A stretch of 8,164 bases of DNA. It comes from Actinocrinis sp046724665. Its GTDB lineage: Bacteria > Actinomycetota > Actinomycetes > Streptomycetales > Catenulisporaceae. The position numbers and the translations under genes were made by a program. Below are positions 5,963-8,164 of the stretch, piece by piece. The notes beneath the pieces were generated by a model. It saw nothing but the letters and a program-made list of their open reading frames with translations. It ran no database searches and was not told the origin of the DNA. The stretch lies in contig JBKOWZ010000109.1 of the NCBI GenBank assembly GCA_046724665.1, positions 1 through 8,164 of the forward strand, written 5' to 3'. The first letter of the stretch is position 1. Every line of letters begins with the position of its first letter.

Positions 5963-7465
5963 CTACCCGAGCGCGGTGAGGCCGGACAGGTCGCGCACGA
6001 CCGTGTGGTTGCGGTCGGCGATGGTGCCGAGCGCGAAGTTCGGGTAGAGGCCGAAGTACTCGCCGCGGGTTCGGTGGCTCCAGGCCTGGGCGAGCGGCGT
6101 ACGGGTCTTGTAGAAGCTGACCATGTAGCCGCCGCTGTAGACGCGCAGCAGCGAGTAGCCGCCGGGGTACTCCTTGACCGCGCCGACCTCCAGGAACTCC
6201 ACCGACCGCTGCGGCGCCTGGTTCTCGTCCACGAAGAAGGTCCGCTTGTTGCGGTGGGTGTGCCCGCTGTGGTGGAAGAACACGCCGGGGGTCTGCTCGT
6301 AGAGGCGCTGGAGCGCTACGGCGCTGGGACGGTCGATGTCGAAGGCCGGCCCGGCCGCGGTGGTGACCGCCGACTCGTAGGTGATCGGGTGGTGGCCGAA
6401 CAGCAGCGTGGGCCGGTCGCGGTCCTTGCGCAGCGTGTGCTTGAGCTCGTTGAGCTGGACCGCCTCCATGGTGCCGCCGGCCGCGTTGAGCGTGGTGGTG
6501 TCCAGGGCGATCACGCGCAGGCCGCCGACCTCGTGCACGGCCGGCTGCTGGCGCCGCAGTCCGAAGGCGTCGCCCCAGCAGTCGTGGTGGTCGCTCGCGC
6601 CGGGCACCGCGGTGCAGCCCGCGTAGGCGGAGCCGACCCTCGGACGGTCGTGGTTGCCGCGCGCGACGAAGTAGTCGGCGTCGAGCGAGCCCCAGCCGTC
6701 GAGCAGCTGCCGCGCGCGGGCTGACTCGGCCGGCAGGCCGTCGCCGGTCAGATCGCCCGCGACCAGCAGCGCCCGCGCGCCGCGGTCGGCAGCGCCCAGG
6801 TCGCCGAGCAGCGCCCCGAGCATCACCTCGGGGTACGGCGGCAGCCCCGGGTCCTGCTGGAAGTACGGCGGCCAGCCGGCCGCGATGATGCCGCTGGCGC
6901 TCTCCCCGACGTGCAGGTCGTTGGACAGCGCAAGCGTGAACAGGTGCCGGCCCGGCGGCGTGGTGAGGGTGGTGAAGGTGCCGGGGATGTCCTGCGAGCC
7001 GCCGACGCCGACCGGGAACTGGATCGAGGTCTGCGCGGCGACGACGCCGTTGGAGCGCGCCGCGAAGGAGTAGGGGCGGCCCGGCTCGAGCCCGGTGACC
7101 TCCGCGTAGTGGTAGGCGGTCGGCGTGCTGTCGTGCAGCACGGGCCGCAGCGTGCTCGGCACCGGGAAGCCGGTGTTCGGGTCCACGCCGCCGAGCAGCA
7201 GCTCGGTGTCGGCCGGCGCCGGCTGCGGCTGGCCGTAGGCGTCGAGGGCGGTCGCGGAGCCGGTGAACCAGGTGATCACGACGCTGGTGTCGGTCACCGT
7301 CGCGACCTCGACGTCGCACACCAGCAGCCCGGAGGAGTCCGCCCGGGCGACGCTCTCGCCGGCCAGCGGCGCGGCGGCCAGCAGGCTCGCCCACAGCAGG
7401 GCCTGGCGCCTGGTCGATCCGTTGCCGCAGCAGTCGGTGCTCGTCGCTCTCGCCATGTCCGCCAT
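5963..7465 (-). CDS. Tat-exported metallophosphoesterase (calcineurin-like)
   Basis: 500 residues from the ATG at 7465. The open frame starts upstream at 7591, but the added 42 residues cross the 7542-7583 hairpin. The N-terminus is a Tat signal: STRRQALLW with R19-R20, a hydrophobic stretch to about 36, and ARA at 40-42 before a likely cleavage site. Residues about 46-170 form a fibronectin-like domain as in purple acid phosphatases. The dimetal phosphoesterase core follows: SNDLHVG (D183, H185), GDLTGDG (D238), GNHD (N271, H272), GHHP (357-360) and GHTH (H402, H404). All metal ligands expected for the family are present, so an active secreted or cell-wall phosphatase or phosphodiesterase is likely. 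The substrate is unknown. Start choice is uncertain: GGAG lies 13 nt before this ATG, and an ATG at 7456 is an alternative. It is flanked by a strong hairpin upstream and a convergent gene downstream, so it is probably monocistronic. Confidence 0.93.
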   Translation of the reverse strand: MADMARATSTDCCGNGSTRRQALLWASLLAAAPLAGESVARADSSGLLVCDVEVATVTDTSVVITWFTGSATALDAYGQPQPAPADTELLLGGVDPNTGFPVPSTLRPVLHDSTPTAYHYAEVTGLEPGRPYSFAARSNGVVAAQTSIQFPVGVGGSQDIPGTFTTLTTPPGRHLFTLALSNDLHVGESASGIIAAGWPPYFQQDPGLPPYPEVMLGALLGDLGAADRGARALLVAGDLTGDGLPAESARARQLLDGWGSLDADYFVARGNHDRPRVGSAYAGCTAVPGASDHHDCWGDAFGLRRQQPAVHEVGGLRVIALDTTTLNAAGGTMEAVQLNELKHTLRKDRDRPTLLFGHHPITYESAVTTAAGPAFDIDRPSAVALQRLYEQTPGVFFHHSGHTHRNKRTFFVDENQAPQRSVEFLEVGAVKEYPGGYSLLRVYSGGYMVSFYKTRTPLAQAWSHRTRGEYFGLYPNFALGTIADRNHTVVRDLSGLTALG

Positions 7466-7541
7466 GACAGCACACTTGCTCCGCCCGGTGAACAACGGGC
7501 TACGCTTGGTTTGCGCCCCGTGCCGGGTGGCAAGAAACTTC

Positions 7542-7583
7542 GACGCACGGGCGCGCCTGCGTGGGGCAGGCGCGCCCGTCGTC
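7542..7583 (-). terminator. Strong hairpin terminator after the rightmost gene
   Basis: A 14-bp perfect stem (7547-7560 with 7566-7579) closes a 5-nt loop. It extends by four more pairs (7542-7545 with 7580-7583) after a single bulged base at 7546. It begins 43 nt past the stop of the minus-strand gene ending at 7626. On the minus strand it is followed by GAAGTTTCTTG, a modest T-rich tail, so an intrinsic terminator for that gene is the best reading. It insulates the phosphoesterase gene, which starts 77 bp further on. Confidence 0.75.
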
Positions 7584-7625
7584 TTCACCATCCCCCGTGT
7601 CTTCGGGGCTTGGTGACCGGCCGTT

Positions 7626-8164
7626 TCACTCGGCCAGGCTCGCCGGCACGGTCAGCTGCCAGGCTCGGTCCAGCGCGAGCGCCGTCCACTGCTCGACGGA
7701 CAGCGGCGGCTGCGCCCGGGTGACCTCGGTGGCCGGATCGTTCGCGTCCCCGTTGGCGGCGGTGATCTCCACCGCGACGCCGTCGGCGCGGTTGGTGACG
7801 ACGCGGTACTGGTACTCGCCGTAGGAATTGGCCCGCAGGACCTCCTGCATGACCAGGTCGCCGTTCGTGTACCGGCGCACGGTGCAACTCGCCGGCGGCG
7901 CGCCGGCCGGCCGCGGGCCGCCGCCACGCAGCAGCGGGGCCTGCAACGCGCAGTCGATCCGGGCCATGCCGGACTTCTCGCCGGTGCCGGCGCCGATCCC
8001 GACGAAGATCCGCGCCGGGCCTTGCCCGTCGTCCACGTTGAGGTTCAGCAGCGAGGCGCCGGATCCCGTGACCTGGTACGGGCCGTAGACCCAGTCGGCC
8101 GGCAGCCTCGTTTGCAGGATCCTGACGGCCGCGTTCGAGTTGATCGGCACCAGTTCCCCGGTCG
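7626..8164 (-). CDS. C-terminal part of a probable extracytoplasmic protein (5' end off window)
   Basis: 178 codons plus stop are visible, and the frame stays open to the right edge. A GTG at 8150 is in frame, but the residues before it (TGEL) continue the frame and no Shine-Dalgarno is clear, so the true start is probably outside. The visible part has a basic strand-rich beginning (VRILQTRLPADW), a glycine-rich stretch, two cysteines (visible residues 71 and 93) that could form a disulfide, then YTNGDLVMQEVL, YQYRVVTNRADGVAVEITAANG and a closing PPLSVEQWTALALDRAWQL. This resembles the C-terminal domains of single-pass actinobacterial membrane proteins of unknown function; I recall such proteins encoded beside ECF/SigE-type sigma factors, which the window cannot confirm. 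It ends with its own strong hairpin at 7542-7583. Function is unknown. Confidence 0.8.
   Translation of the reverse strand, partial: TGELVPINSNAAVRILQTRLPADWVYGPYQVTGSGASLLNLNVDDGQGPARIFVGIGAGTGEKSGMARIDCALQAPLLRGGGPRPAGAPPASCTVRRYTNGDLVMQEVLRANSYGEYQYRVVTNRADGVAVEITAANGDANDPATEVTRAQPPLSVEQWTALALDRAWQLTVPASLAE

Noticed and set aside
5730..7475. A 581-residue minus-strand frame overlapping the phosphoesterase gene
   Set aside because: Same strand but shifted frame; arginine/alanine/proline-rich with none of the metallophosphoesterase motifs, which sit in the frame ending at 5963.
7466..7541. A sigma-70 promoter for the phosphoesterase gene
   Set aside because: TTGCCA and TAGCCC occur on the minus strand, but their 25-nt spacing is too long and the -10 lacks the final T.

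Overview
This window comes from a high-GC actinomycete, most likely Streptomyces or a close relative. Reasons are the very high GC content, strong G/C bias at codon third positions, GTG starts, candidate leaderless promoters, a Tat-exported phosphoesterase and a PhpK-like cobalamin radical SAM enzyme. I found no rRNA, tRNA, CRISPR array, insertion sequence or phage gene.

Layout. Five genes on the minus strand fill the left two thirds. In transcription order (right to left) they are an AraC-family regulator (5386-4529), a PhzF-family isomerase-type enzyme (4445-3702), a fold-type I PLP aminotransferase (3702-2470), a DUF2000 protein (2366-1929) and a cobalamin-binding radical SAM enzyme of PhpK type (1633 to beyond the left edge). 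The PhzF and aminotransferase genes overlap by one base (TGATG) and are surely co-transcribed. Hairpins follow the aminotransferase and DUF2000 genes. A 295-bp gap with three tandem 17-bp repeats precedes the radical SAM gene, so these five genes probably form several transcripts. The AraC gene diverges from a small plus-strand conserved hypothetical (5564-5938). That gene converges on a Tat-exported metallophosphoesterase (7465-5963, minus). A strong 14-bp-stem hairpin separates the phosphoesterase from the C-terminal part of a probable extracytoplasmic protein running off the right edge (8164-7626, minus).

How the genes may work together (inference). A regulator, an aminotransferase coupled to a PhzF enzyme, a PTH2-fold DUF2000 protein and a B12 radical SAM methylase look like the edge of a small, uncharacterised specialised-metabolite locus that continues to the left. 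No scaffold-building enzyme (NRPS, PKS, YcaO, PEP mutase) is visible, so the product cannot be named. The genes right of the AraC gene look like ordinary chromosomal neighbours.
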